A stretch of DNA of 64,000 nucleotides from Aurantiacibacter zhengii (lineage in GTDB: Bacteria > Pseudomonadota > Alphaproteobacteria > Sphingomonadales > Sphingomonadaceae), in the NCBI RefSeq assembly GCF_003584125.1, contig NZ_QXFL01000003.1, positions 372,001 to 436,000 of the forward strand. Direction: 5' to 3'. The position numbers and the translations under genes are program-made. The notes under the pieces were generated by a model. That model worked only from the letters and a program-made list of their open reading frames with translations. It did no database searches and was not told where the DNA came from. The first letter of the stretch is position 1; each line of letters opens with the position of its first letter. Shown piece by piece: positions 7,589 to 16,077 of this stretch.

Positions 7589-10500
7589 TCAACCCCCCGC
7601 CAGCAGCGAGGCATTCCCGCCCGCAGCCGTCGTATCGATCGTCGTCACCCGTTCGGTCGCGAACCGCGTTACGTAGTGCGGGCCGCCGGCCTTGGGGCCG
7701 GTGCCGGACAGGCCTTCGCCGCCGAAGGGCTGGCTGCCCACCACCGCACCGATCTGGTTGCGGTTGACGTAGAAGTTGCCGACCTTGGCGCGAGCTTCCA
7801 CGAAGCGGCGGGTTTCGTCGATGCGGCTGTGCAGGCCCAGCGTCAGGCCGTAGCCGGTCGAATTGATGTCATCCAGCACCTTGCCAAGACCCCCTGCGGG
7901 ATAGCGGCAGACGTGCAGGATGGGGCCGAATTGCTCTTCGTCGAGGTCCAGGATGGAACCGATCTCGATAATCGTGGGCGAGAAGAAATGGCCATTCTCG
8001 CAATCGGTTGGCATCGAGCGACGCCAGACGGGGAAGCCCGCATCGATCATCTCCTGCACGTGGTCTTGCAGCTTCTCGCGAGCTTCGGCGTCGATCACCG
8101 GACCAACGTCGGTTTCGAGATTGGCCGGATCGCCGATCACCAGCGCCTTGAACGCGCCCTTGATCATCTCCAGCATTTCGTCCGCCACGTCGTCCTGCAG
8201 GTAAAGCACGCGCAGCGCCGAACAGCGCTGGCCCGCGCTCTGGAATGCAGAGGCAACGACGTCGCGCGTCACCTGCTCTGGCAGTGCGGAAGAATCGACA
8301 ACCATCGCGTTCATGCCGCCGGTTTCTGCAATCAGCGTACCAATGGCGCCGGGGCGCGCTGCCAGCGAGCGGTTGATGGCATGGGCCGTGCCGGTAGAGC
8401 CGGTGAAGGCCACGCCCGTCACGCGGGGATCGGACGTGAGCGCAGCGCCCACCTTGCCATCGCCCGGCAACAACTGGAGCACATCCTTTGGGATGCCCGC
8501 TTCGTGGCAAAGGTCGATGGCCAGCGCGGCAATCAGTGGGGTTTGTTCGGCAGGCTTGGCGACCACCGTGTTGCCTGCGGCCAGGGCGGCGGCAGCCGGG
8601 CCCATGAAGATCGCCAGCGGGAAGTTCCATGGCGAGATGGTGGCGAACACGCCGCGCCCGTGCAGGCGCAGCAGGTTCTGTTCGCCCGTCGGGCCGGGAA
8701 GCGGCTGCGGGGCGCCGAACAGCATGCGTGCCTCGCAGGCGTAATAGCGCAGGAAGTCCACGGCTTCGCGCACTTCCAGCACGCCGTCCATCATGGTTTT
8801 GCCCGCCTCGCGGCGGCACAGGTCCATGAAGCGGGGCATGTTCTCTTCCAGCAGGTCCGAGGCCTTGATGAGCAAGTCGGCACGGGCCTGTCCTCCCAGC
8901 GCGTCCCACATCGGCTGCGCCGCCGTGGCGCGGGCGAGAGCGAGATCCACGTCGCGCTCGCTGGCCATAACCTGATGGCCTACGACCTTGCCCGATTGCG
9001 GGGCGCGCACCTCGATCTTCTCGTGCTCGACATTGGCCATCAGCGTGGGGCGGGCGACGGGATGGTCGGCGCGCCAGTAGGCCAGCTTCTCGGTCAGTTC
9101 CTCGAATTCGGGCGGATGGGCAAGGTCGACGCCCAGCGAATTGCGTCGGTTGGGATAGATGTCGATCGGCAGCGGGATCGCCGGATTGCGATAGGGACGC
9201 ATCGCGGCCAGATCGCTGATCGGGTTCGTCACCAGCTCTTCCACCGGCACATCGGCATCGGCCATGCGGTTCACGAAACTGGAGTTCGCGCCGTTTTCGA
9301 GCAGGCGGCGCACCAGATAGGCGAGCAGTTCCTTGTGACCGCCGACTGGCGCGTAGATGCGAACCGGGGTTTTCGTCTCCCCTTCCATCTTGGCGAGCGC
9401 GCCGTACACTTCCTCTCCCATGCCGTGCAGGCGCTGGAATTCGAAGGGAGTGTCGCCCGCCATCGCCTTGATCGCGCCGATGGTATAAGCGTTGTGCGTG
9501 GCGAAGGCGGGGTAGATGGAATCGTCCGCTTTCAGCAATTCGTTGGCGCAGGCGAGGAACGACACGTCGGTCGCCACCTTGCGGGTGAAGACGGGGAAAT
9601 CCTTGTGCCCGCCAACCTGCGACAGCTTGATCTCGGCATCCCAATAGGCGCCTTTCACCAGTCGCACGAACAGGCGGCGCTCGTTGCGGCGGGCCAGCTT
9701 GGCGATCCAGCGGCACAGCGGCACGCCGCGCTTCTGGTATGCCTGGATGGCGAGGCCAAAGCCGGTCCAGCCTTCCTCGGTGCCGTTGTCGAACAGGTCG
9801 TCGTCCTTGATCAGCGTCTCGATGATATCGAGGCTGAGTTCCAGCCGCTCCGCTTCCTCGGCATCGACGGTGAAGTGGATATTTGCCTCGCGCGCCTGCA
9901 CGGCCAGTTCGCGCACAATCGGCACGATGGCATCGTGTGCGGCCTTGGCGTGGGCATAGTCGTACTTGGGGTAGAGCGCCGAAAGCTTCACCGAAATGCC
10001 GGGGCCGGTGTGCACATCGCCCGGTTCCTTCGCCAGACGCGCGATGGCATCGGCGTAGGCTTCGCGGTAACGCTCGGCATCGGGGAAGGTCATCGCCGCT
10101 TCGCCCAGCATGTCGAAACTGTGCGTCAGGCCGCGCTTCTTTTCCGGCTTGGCACGGCCCATCGCTTCCTCGATCGTGCGGGCATAGACGAACTGCCCGC
10201 CGATAATGCGCATGGCCTGCCATGTGGCATTGCGGATGACCGGCTCACCCATGCGGCCCGTTGCCCGGCGCAGCGCATTGGCGAGGCCTTTTTCCTGGCT
10301 CTTGCCACCGCGCAAGACTTCGCCCGTCAGCATGAGCGAGAAGGTCGCCGCGTTCACAAAGACGCTGCCGCTCTCGCCGATATGTTCGGCCCAGTCCTGC
10401 GTCGCCACCTTGTCGCGAATCAGCGCATCGGCGGTTTCCTCGTCCGGTACGCGCAGCAATGCCTCGGCAAGGCACATCAGCGCGATGCCCTCGTCCGTGT

Positions 10501-10714
10501 TAAGCCCGTAGCTGTGCAAGAAGGCGTCCAGGCCGCTGCTCTCGCGTTTTCGCGCCTCGAGTATCAGCTTGCCGGCAATGTCTGCCGATTTCTCGTGCAG
10601 CTGGTTGACGATGGAGGCTTGCTCCATGCGTTCGGCAATGCAGGTATCCTCGTCCTGGCGATAGGCGTTGCGAAGTGCGGTTCTGTCTAGTGGCATCGGG
10701 TGGGACATGGACAT
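7589..10714 (-). CDS. putA: Bifunctional proline dehydrogenase / L-glutamate-gamma-semialdehyde dehydrogenase
   Basis: Oxidises proline to glutamate in two steps: an FAD-dependent proline dehydrogenase barrel in the N-terminal half (FVRLVKGAYWDAEIKLSQ, YPKYDYAHAK motifs) and an NAD-dependent P5C dehydrogenase in the C-terminal half (AETGGMNAMVVD with GQRCSA, catalytic Cys about residue 831). The start is taken at the ATG at 10714 (MSMSHPMPLDRTAL) with GGAAA upstream; an alternative ATG is 6 bases further in. In-frame upstream sequence has no conserved features. At 1042 residues it lacks the N-terminal ribbon-helix-helix domain of E. coli PutA (1320 aa), so it should not repress its own gene. 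It is divergent from the Nmad3 gene. Confidence 0.97.
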   Translation of the reverse strand: MSMSHPMPLDRTALRNAYRQDEDTCIAERMEQASIVNQLHEKSADIAGKLILEARKRESSGLDAFLHSYGLNTDEGIALMCLAEALLRVPDEETADALIRDKVATQDWAEHIGESGSVFVNAATFSLMLTGEVLRGGKSQEKGLANALRRATGRMGEPVIRNATWQAMRIIGGQFVYARTIEEAMGRAKPEKKRGLTHSFDMLGEAAMTFPDAERYREAYADAIARLAKEPGDVHTGPGISVKLSALYPKYDYAHAKAAHDAIVPIVRELAVQAREANIHFTVDAEEAERLELSLDIIETLIKDDDLFDNGTEEGWTGFGLAIQAYQKRGVPLCRWIAKLARRNERRLFVRLVKGAYWDAEIKLSQVGGHKDFPVFTRKVATDVSFLACANELLKADDSIYPAFATHNAYTIGAIKAMAGDTPFEFQRLHGMGEEVYGALAKMEGETKTPVRIYAPVGGHKELLAYLVRRLLENGANSSFVNRMADADVPVEELVTNPISDLAAMRPYRNPAIPLPIDIYPNRRNSLGVDLAHPPEFEELTEKLAYWRADHPVARPTLMANVEHEKIEVRAPQSGKVVGHQVMASERDVDLALARATAAQPMWDALGGQARADLLIKASDLLEENMPRFMDLCRREAGKTMMDGVLEVREAVDFLRYYACEARMLFGAPQPLPGPTGEQNLLRLHGRGVFATISPWNFPLAIFMGPAAAALAAGNTVVAKPAEQTPLIAALAIDLCHEAGIPKDVLQLLPGDGKVGAALTSDPRVTGVAFTGSTGTAHAINRSLAARPGAIGTLIAETGGMNAMVVDSSALPEQVTRDVVASAFQSAGQRCSALRVLYLQDDVADEMLEMIKGAFKALVIGDPANLETDVGPVIDAEAREKLQDHVQEMIDAGFPVWRRSMPTDCENGHFFSPTIIEIGSILDLDEEQFGPILHVCRYPAGGLGKVLDDINSTGYGLTLGLHSRIDETRRFVEARAKVGNFYVNRNQIGAVVGSQPFGGEGLSGTGPKAGGPHYVTRFATERVTTIDTTAAGGNASLLAGG

Positions 10715-10781
10715 GGTTTCCGAAGTTATCAAGCAAAGTCGAGGGTGTAGCGACGCCATGCCATCGGCTAGGGCGTGATTG

Positions 10782-11513
10782 ATGAGAATGGTCCTGAGCC
10801 GCAAAGGTTTCGACTCTTCTGCCGGAGGTGGTCCCTCGCCGGTGGTGGACAAGCGCCCGAAAAGCTTGCCAATTCCGGCAAGCGGAGGGCTTTCGCGCAC
10901 CAGTTACGGCGATCTGGGACTGGGCGAACTGGCCCATGCCGCCAGTCGCGGAAAGCTGGGCGCTGACGATCTTTGCCACCACGATCCGATGTTCCTTGCA
11001 AACGGCCGTGCCATCCTTGGCCAGTGCGGCGCAGCGCAGACTCATCTCGAGCGGCAAGGAGTCGGCGTGGGCGACGCATTCGTGTTCTTCGGCCTGTTCC
11101 GGGAGCAAGGCGGCAAGCCGCACCATCGCATCTTCGCTTACCTGCAGGTGAAGGAAGTGCTGCCGCTGAACGGCGTGGCCCCGGCACGGCTGGCGGAACT
11201 GGCGCAACTGGGTGTGCCCCACGCCATAGGTGTGCACGCCGCGAACGACACGGTTTATCTTGGCAAGGGATGTACGGCCGGGAGTGCCAGCGATGCCTTG
11301 CGCCTGACGGTACCGGAAGGTCCACCCAGCCTGTGGCGCGTCCCCGGATGGCTGCGCGAAACGGGGCTATCCTATCACGACCGGGCGGATCGCTGGCGCG
11401 AAGGTGATCGCCTGCAAAGCGTGGCGCGGGGGCAGGAATTCGTGGCCGATATCGGAGAGCGCGAAGACGCACGGCGCTGGCTGGCCGGTATCATCGCCGA
11501 AATCGAAAGCTAG
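10782..11513 (+). CDS. Nmad3 (nucleotide modification associated domain 3)-like protein
   Basis: A 243-residue cytoplasmic protein whose N-terminus, MRMVLSRKGFDSSAGGGPSP followed by SLPIP and YGDL motifs, matches what I recall of the Nmad3 family. That family was predicted from comparative genomics to act with enzymes of DNA or nucleotide modification; its biochemistry is not established. The mid part (CHHDPMF, GDAFVFFGLFREQ, HRIFAYLQVKEVLPL) and a C-terminal GGxxWR-like WRVPGWLRE segment also fit. The ATG at 10782 is chosen over a TTG three bases earlier. No modification or phage gene is adjacent: the neighbours are putA (divergent) and plsC (convergent, 4-base overlap), so it appears to be a stand-alone chromosomal copy. 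Confidence 0.75.
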   Translation: MRMVLSRKGFDSSAGGGPSPVVDKRPKSLPIPASGGLSRTSYGDLGLGELAHAASRGKLGADDLCHHDPMFLANGRAILGQCGAAQTHLERQGVGVGDAFVFFGLFREQGGKPHHRIFAYLQVKEVLPLNGVAPARLAELAQLGVPHAIGVHAANDTVYLGKGCTAGSASDALRLTVPEGPPSLWRVPGWLRETGLSYHDRADRWREGDRLQSVARGQEFVADIGEREDARRWLAGIIAEIES

Positions 11514-12229
11514 GCGCTATCCCCTTCCCGGGGCAATTCGACCTGCGGCATGTTGTTGAGTGCGTTCATCGCTGCGTGGGTGCGCGCCTCGATTTCGGGA
11601 CGCGACAGGCCCGGCTCGATCGGTTCACCGAAATGATAGGTTATCGTGCCGGGCCGCTTCCACCGGCGGTGGTAATTGGGTCCGCTATCCACCGCGACGG
11701 GCACCACCGGTAAACCGAGCAACTTGTAGAGCGCGGCAAACCCCGCCCCCAGTTTCGGCTGTGTGCCGTGCGGTACCCGGGTCCCTTCGGGGAAAATCAC
11801 GATCGGACGGCCTTCGCCGACGAAGCGGTTCGCTTCGCGGATCATCGTGCGCAGCGCCTTGGCCCCTTCCTCGCGCGCCACGGGAATCACGCCGTATTCT
11901 CTTGCGGCAGTGCCCCAGCCAGGAATGTCGAACAACTCCTGCTTGGCGAACAGGGCGGGGTGGTCAAAACCGTGCGGAAGGTCGATCGCTTCGAAAAAAC
12001 TCTCGTGCTTGATGGCGTAGAAGGCGCGGTAATCGGGCCTTTGCCCTGTTTCCACCACGTGTATGCCGAGCAGCTTTTCGCAGGCCCAGCGGTGCAGTGC
12101 GGACCAGTTGTCGCACACCCCCCGGACGCGGCCGGGTGCGACCCGCGCCGCCAGGACGGCAAGGATGACCATGACGATCGAGCCGCCGTAAAAGGTCAGG
12201 TAAAAGGCAATGTTGCGAAGGTAGATCAT
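11510..12229 (-). CDS. 1-acyl-sn-glycerol-3-phosphate acyltransferase-like (PlsC family)
   Basis: A 239-residue membrane-associated acyltransferase, probably transferring an acyl chain to lysophosphatidate in phospholipid synthesis. The start at 12229 (MIYLRNIAFYLTFYGG) overlaps the stop of the DUF218 gene by four bases. Residues 5-30 are a hydrophobic anchor. The substrate-binding motif FPEGTR is at residues 146-151. The catalytic HX4D motif reads H75-ESFF-E80, i.e. the acidic residue is Glu; this is seen in some PlsC-like paralogues. It is the last gene of the ftsE-ftsX-DUF218-plsC operon. Confidence 0.9.
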   Translation of the reverse strand: MIYLRNIAFYLTFYGGSIVMVILAVLAARVAPGRVRGVCDNWSALHRWACEKLLGIHVVETGQRPDYRAFYAIKHESFFEAIDLPHGFDHPALFAKQELFDIPGWGTAAREYGVIPVAREEGAKALRTMIREANRFVGEGRPIVIFPEGTRVPHGTQPKLGAGFAALYKLLGLPVVPVAVDSGPNYHRRWKRPGTITYHFGEPIEPGLSRPEIEARTHAAMNALNNMPQVELPREGDSA

Positions 12230-12756
12230 CCCAGCGCCTGCAGCGTCTTCACGGCAATGAGCTTGTGATACTCCACGAACAGCGTGCCAAGGCTTGGCTG
12301 AGAGCGGACCGCGTCGCGCAGCACGGAGATATTGTCGGGCAACTGGTCCTGCAATTCGGCGGCGGCACGGCGCATGTGCCAGTCCGCAGTTACGAGGCGC
12401 AGCGAGGTGTAGTCGCGTTCGTCCAGCCATTGCGCCGTCTCTCGCGCGTTGCCGCGGGTATCGAGGGCAGAGAAGCCGAGCGTCACGCAGCAGTCCATCA
12501 CTCTCTGCGGTACGGCGAATTCCGCCACGAATTCTCCCGGTCGCACGCTGGCGTCCACGCCCGTCACCAGCATCTGCTGGGCCGCGCCGGCCTGCAGCAT
12601 TTCCAGCCCCCGCTCGATCCGCCCGCCGCTGCCGGTGGGCACGACGATCGCATCGGTGCGCGATTGCGGCGCGGGTTGGGGCAGGGCCACGGCGAACCAG
12701 ATAAAGCCCAGCGCCCAGGCGATCAGCGGCAGGGCAAGGATGCGGCGGAAGGTCAC
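12226..12756 (-). CDS. YdcF/SanA-like DUF218 domain protein
   Basis: A 176-residue membrane-anchored protein. The start is a GTG at 12756 with GAGGAG seven bases upstream, overlapping the ftsX stop by four bases (GTGA). Residues about 5-25 form a transmembrane anchor (RILALPLIAWALGFIWFAVAL) here described by its limits only; the rest carries the DUF218 pattern: DAIVVPTGSGGRIERGLEML, MLVTG, the NARETAQWL helix and LRLVTADWHMRRAAAEL. The family contains SanA/ElyC-type proteins linked to envelope integrity and peptidoglycan or polysaccharide carrier metabolism, which fits its place between ftsX and plsC. The precise reaction is unknown. Confidence 0.85.
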   Translation of the reverse strand: MTFRRILALPLIAWALGFIWFAVALPQPAPQSRTDAIVVPTGSGGRIERGLEMLQAGAAQQMLVTGVDASVRPGEFVAEFAVPQRVMDCCVTLGFSALDTRGNARETAQWLDERDYTSLRLVTADWHMRRAAAELQDQLPDNISVLRDAVRSQPSLGTLFVEYHKLIAVKTLQALG

Positions 12757-13673
12757 AACATTCTCCTCAGGGCGCCGGTCACGGTGATCCGCGCTGTCAG
12801 GATCGCCAGCAGCACTCCTGCCAATGGCACCGCGGTAATCGCCAGCCAATCCAACAGCGATAGTGCACCGCCTGCAACAAGCCCTGAACCAAGGCCCGCA
12901 AATTGCTGCCCCAGCACGAACATCGCGCCCACGCCCAGCGCCAGGCCAGCGGCACCGCCAAGCAGAGCGTCCATCCCGATGGAGCGCTGGAAAATGCGGG
13001 CGATCTGCCCGTCGGTACCGCCAAGGTGGTGGATCACCTCGATCGTATCGCGGTTGGAGCCGAGCGCGCTGCGCGCAGCCAGCCACACGGCAGCGATACT
13101 GGTCAGGGCCAGCAGTACGACCAGCCCGATGGCCAGGTATTGCAGGGATCGGATGGCATCGAAAACAGGGGCAAGCCAGCCTGCCTGCGCGTCCAGCCGC
13201 GCCGCCGGTACCTCGCGCACCAGTTCCGCGCGCAGGTCTCGCAGCCGCCGGGACGTCACCGGGCCGGACAGCCGCACGTCGATCAGTACCGGGGTGGGCA
13301 CGGCCTCGCTCTGGCTTATCGAAGCGCCCAGCCACGGCTCCAGCAGAGCAGAGAGTTCTTCGTCCGGAACGCGGCGGACCGAAAGCACGTCCTCGCGCCC
13401 TGTAAGGAAAGTGACAGCGCGCTGCGCCTGCCGCTCACGCGCGGAGGGGGCGCCTTCCACCACCTGCACTGTCACGCCGCCAGCAATCTCTGCCCGGGCG
13501 TTGGCGGCGACATTGCTCAGTGCCAGGCCTGCACCCGCCGCCATTACCGTCAGCGCGATCATGATGGCGATTACCCAGGGCATCGGTCCGGCTATGCGCG
13601 CCTGCGGCAACATGCGCGAGGCGGAACTGCCGAAGCGCGGACTGCCGCGACGTATTACGGGGCCAAGCGCCAT
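12753..13673 (-). CDS. ftsX: Cell division protein FtsX
   Basis: Inner-membrane partner of FtsE; the FtsEX complex couples septation to activation of peptidoglycan hydrolases. The 306-residue protein has a first transmembrane segment at about residues 30-52 (AMPWVIAIMIALTVMAAG region), a periplasmic domain of about 120 residues, and three C-terminal transmembrane segments of the FtsX/MacB permease type (LAIGLVVLLALTSIAAVWLA; LLGGAAGLALGVGAMFVLG; WLAITAVPLAGVLLAILTA). It starts one base before the ftsE stop ends (13673) and overlaps the DUF218 gene at its 3' end, so the four genes are translationally coupled. Confidence 0.93.
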   Translation of the reverse strand: MALGPVIRRGSPRFGSSASRMLPQARIAGPMPWVIAIMIALTVMAAGAGLALSNVAANARAEIAGGVTVQVVEGAPSARERQAQRAVTFLTGREDVLSVRRVPDEELSALLEPWLGASISQSEAVPTPVLIDVRLSGPVTSRRLRDLRAELVREVPAARLDAQAGWLAPVFDAIRSLQYLAIGLVVLLALTSIAAVWLAARSALGSNRDTIEVIHHLGGTDGQIARIFQRSIGMDALLGGAAGLALGVGAMFVLGQQFAGLGSGLVAGGALSLLDWLAITAVPLAGVLLAILTARITVTGALRRML

Positions 13674-14410
13674 CAGGGCTGTACCTCGCGCCGGGGAATA
13701 TCGCGCTTGGGCGGATAGCGCAGCGCACCCGTGGGATCGGACAGCTTACCTTTGTCGAGCCGCATGATCAGCGAATCCGGCACCTTGCGCAGCAAGTGCA
13801 CGTCGTGGGTGGCCACCACCACGGTTGTGCCCAGCCGGTTCAATGCCTCGAACAGGCGCAGCAGCTTCACCGCCATTTCCGGATCGACATTGCCGGTCGG
13901 TTCGTCCGCCACCAGGATCTCCGGCCGCGCGATCACCGCGCGGGCGATGGCGACGCGCTGCTGTTCCCCGCCCGAAAGCGTGGCCGGGCGCGCGTGGCTG
14001 CGGTGGGAAAGGCCGACCCATTCCAGCATGTCCGCCACCGGCTTTTGTATCTCGGTCTCGCCCATGCCGGAAATTCGCAGGGGCAGGGCAACGTTGTCGA
14101 ACGCAGACAGATGCGTGATAAGCCGGAAATCCTGGAAGACCGTGCCGATGCGGCGGCGAAAGTTGGGCAGGGACTTGCGCGGCTGGGTAATCAGGTCGTG
14201 CCCGAACATGCTGATTGCACCGCGGGTAGGGCGCTGGGCAAGATACAGCAATTTGAGCATCGAGGTCTTCCCCGCGCCGCTGGCGCCGGTGAGGAAGTAG
14301 AAGCTGCCGGGGTAAAGCGTGAAGGAAATGTCGCTCAGCACCTCGCGATCGGTGCCGTATCGCAGCCCGACATTGTCGAACTGCACAATGGAATCCCCTG
14401 CCTCGCTCAT
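13673..14410 (-). CDS. ftsE: Cell division ATP-binding protein FtsE
   Basis: ABC ATPase of the FtsEX division complex, cytoplasmic face of the inner membrane. Walker A GASGAGKTS is at residues 42-50, the signature LSGGEQQR at 145-152 and Walker B ILVADEP at 165-171, followed by the FtsE-typical TGNVDP and a D-loop/H-loop segment VVVATHD. At 245 residues it is slightly longer than E. coli FtsE (222) because of a basic C-terminal tail (PPKRDIPRREVQP). It is the first gene of the ftsE-ftsX-DUF218-plsC operon and is transcribed divergently from the zinc-ribbon gene; the 163-base gap between them should hold both promoters. Confidence 0.96.
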   Translation of the reverse strand: MSEAGDSIVQFDNVGLRYGTDREVLSDISFTLYPGSFYFLTGASGAGKTSMLKLLYLAQRPTRGAISMFGHDLITQPRKSLPNFRRRIGTVFQDFRLITHLSAFDNVALPLRISGMGETEIQKPVADMLEWVGLSHRSHARPATLSGGEQQRVAIARAVIARPEILVADEPTGNVDPEMAVKLLRLFEALNRLGTTVVVATHDVHLLRKVPDSLIMRLDKGKLSDPTGALRYPPKRDIPRREVQP

Positions 14411-14573
14411 GGTCGGGTGCTAGTGCCTTCTAGGGGCGCGGGAAAGAGCATCGGAGGCATTCGCGGCGGATATAGGCGCTGGCGCTTGTGGAAAAAAGGC
14501 GGAACTGTGCGCATGTTGCGACCACGCGCGCTTGCCCGCAGGCGATGGCTGGGCGTAGGGGTTATGCAGTGCA

Positions 14574-15548
14574 ATGATAATTCAGTGCCCCGCCTGCGCG
14601 ACCCGCTATGTCGTGCCAGATACCGCCGTAGGCGTGGAGGGCCGTACCGTGCGCTGTGCGAAGTGCCGGCACAGCTGGTTCCAGGACGGACCTGAACTGA
14701 CGGCGCCGCCCAAAAAGGCCGAGGCAACAGCAGGCACCGGAGAAGCGGCAGCACCGCAACCGGAACAACCCGCCTCGCCGCCGCCACCCCCTGCTCCGCC
14801 GCCGCCTCCACCCACCCCCGTCGCTACGCAGCCAAAGCCGCCGGGACAGGAACTGCGCGACGCAGTGGATAGACGCTCGCCTGCCGCGCAGCACAACCCT
14901 GCACGCAATGTCGCGGTGTCGTTCGGGATGGACGATGGGCCGAGCGGTCACGTCGCTGCCGAGGCGAAATCCGGCGAACGGTCCGAGCCCGATCCGCCCA
15001 CCGTGGAGCGCGAAGATCGCCCCTTGCCCCCGCCGCCAGTGGCGGACACTCCCGGCTATGGCGCGCTGGCCGAAGACGAGGAGCACTCGCCCTTCGATGC
15101 AGAGCCGCCCTTCCGGCCGCGCCGCAATCCGCTGAAGATGTGGACCTCGGCCGCAGCCATCTTTGCCGCGGTCGCGGCGGGTACGATCTTTGCCGTCAGT
15201 TACTGGGGATTGCCGGATTGGGTGCCTGTGGAGCGCCCGACATTCGCCGCCGTCCAGCCCGATCTGCAACTCGATTTCCCGCCAGAGGAGCAGGAACGTC
15301 GTACCCTGCCCAACGGTACGACGTTCTTCGGTGCCAGCGGGCGCGTCACCAACATCGGTACGGAAACGCGCACGCTGCCGACAATTCTGATCGTTCTGCG
15401 CGATGCCCGCGAAACGATTGTCTTCAGCTATGAAATCCCGCCGCCGCAGCGCGAACTGGCCCCTGGCGAGACTGTTACGATCAACGAAGCGGTGACCGAT
15501 ATTCCGCGCCGCGCCGTCTTCGCCGAATTCGGCTGGAAACCCGAGTAG
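14574..15548 (+). CDS. MJ0042-type zinc-ribbon protein with C-terminal DUF3426-like domain
   Basis: A 324-residue single-pass membrane protein. The N-terminus MIIQCPACATRY...VRCAKC is the MJ0042 zinc ribbon (Cys 5, 8, 28, 31). About 150 residues of low-complexity, proline/alanine/glutamate-rich linker follow (including a run of PPPP blocks), then a transmembrane segment at about residues 192-212 and a ~110-residue domain (FPPEEQERRTLPNGTTFFGASGRVTNIGTETRTLP) of the DUF3426 type, presumably extracytoplasmic. Such proteins are common in alphaproteobacteria next to ftsEX; their role is not established, although the position suggests an envelope or division function. Confidence 0.88.
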   Translation: MIIQCPACATRYVVPDTAVGVEGRTVRCAKCRHSWFQDGPELTAPPKKAEATAGTGEAAAPQPEQPASPPPPPAPPPPPPTPVATQPKPPGQELRDAVDRRSPAAQHNPARNVAVSFGMDDGPSGHVAAEAKSGERSEPDPPTVEREDRPLPPPPVADTPGYGALAEDEEHSPFDAEPPFRPRRNPLKMWTSAAAIFAAVAAGTIFAVSYWGLPDWVPVERPTFAAVQPDLQLDFPPEEQERRTLPNGTTFFGASGRVTNIGTETRTLPTILIVLRDARETIVFSYEIPPPQRELAPGETVTINEAVTDIPRRAVFAEFGWKPE

Positions 15549-15667
15549 CGAGCACCTTTCGCGGCGCGAACAATTTCCGCTCAAGAGACTGCTTGCAGCA
15601 GGGATACCTTCTTGCTAGGGGCGCGCTCCTACCACGGCGGGTTCGGCCCGCCTGTCTGTATCGGTGT

Positions 15668-15754
15668 GCGGTCGTGGCGGAACTGGTAGACGCGCAACGT
15701 TGAGGTCGTTGTGGCCGAAAGGCCGTGGAAGTTCGAGTCTTCTCGACCGCACCA
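15668..15754 (+). tRNA. tRNA-Leu (anticodon GAG)
   Basis: An 87-nucleotide class II tRNA including an encoded CCA. The acceptor stem pairs GCGGTCG (15668-15674) with CGACCGC (15744-15750); the anticodon stem CAACG/CGTTG closes the loop TTGAGGT, giving anticodon GAG (leucine). A variable arm (GTGGCCGAAAGGCCGT region) and a standard T-arm GTTCGAGTC are present. There is no integrase next to this tRNA. Confidence 0.96.
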
Positions 15755-16038
15755 ACAGTCCCGAAAACCGAACCCATTCTCCCCTTCTGGCGAGCTGTAC
15801 CCCGAATACGGCGCAGTTCGGCGCGGTTTTGGGAGCCATCGTGGTTCGGGGGGGCGCCAGAGACTTTCTTCGGGCTGAGCATTTTGGCCATCAGCATGCC
15901 CAGACGAGGCATTGCGCAGCCATGGCATCAGCCTTGTGGCAAAAAGCGAATACACCCCTCCCTCCAGTCACGAAGAACCGGATGGATGAGTTTGGCGATG
16001 GCCGGCCGATCCGCGTTGCGCTTATGAGGTGATCCGCT
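15755..16038. other. Intergenic region without a convincing gene
   Basis: About 280 bases between tRNA-Leu(GAG) and the mini-ORF at 16039. Reading frames here on both strands lack ribosome sites and conserved features. The first ~60 bases may hold the tRNA terminator, but no strong hairpin with a T-tract is seen. Confidence 0.5.
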
Positions 16039-16077
16039 ATGAAAACAGATGAAAAAACTGATCGGGAAGCCACATGA
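16039..16077 (+). CDS. 12-codon leader ORF upstream of the amidohydrolase
   Basis: ATG at 16039 begins a 12-residue frame, MKTDEKTDREAT, that stops with the TGA of an ATGA overlapping the start of the amidohydrolase gene (ATG 16074). AGGTGA lies 7-8 bases before the mini-ORF ATG and is a better ribosome site than that in front of the large gene. The arrangement suggests translational coupling through a leader peptide; whether it is translated is unproven. Confidence 0.4.
   Translation: MKTDEKTDREAT

Noticed and set aside
7523-10690. A 1055-codon open frame on the plus strand opposite putA
   Set aside because: It is antisense to the conserved PutA coding region, is rich in Arg, His and Ala without motifs, and arises from the GC-rich codon pattern.
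15668-15754. tRNA-Leu(GAG) as a second integration site
   Set aside because: No integrase or transposase follows it and the genes downstream are ordinary chromosomal genes.
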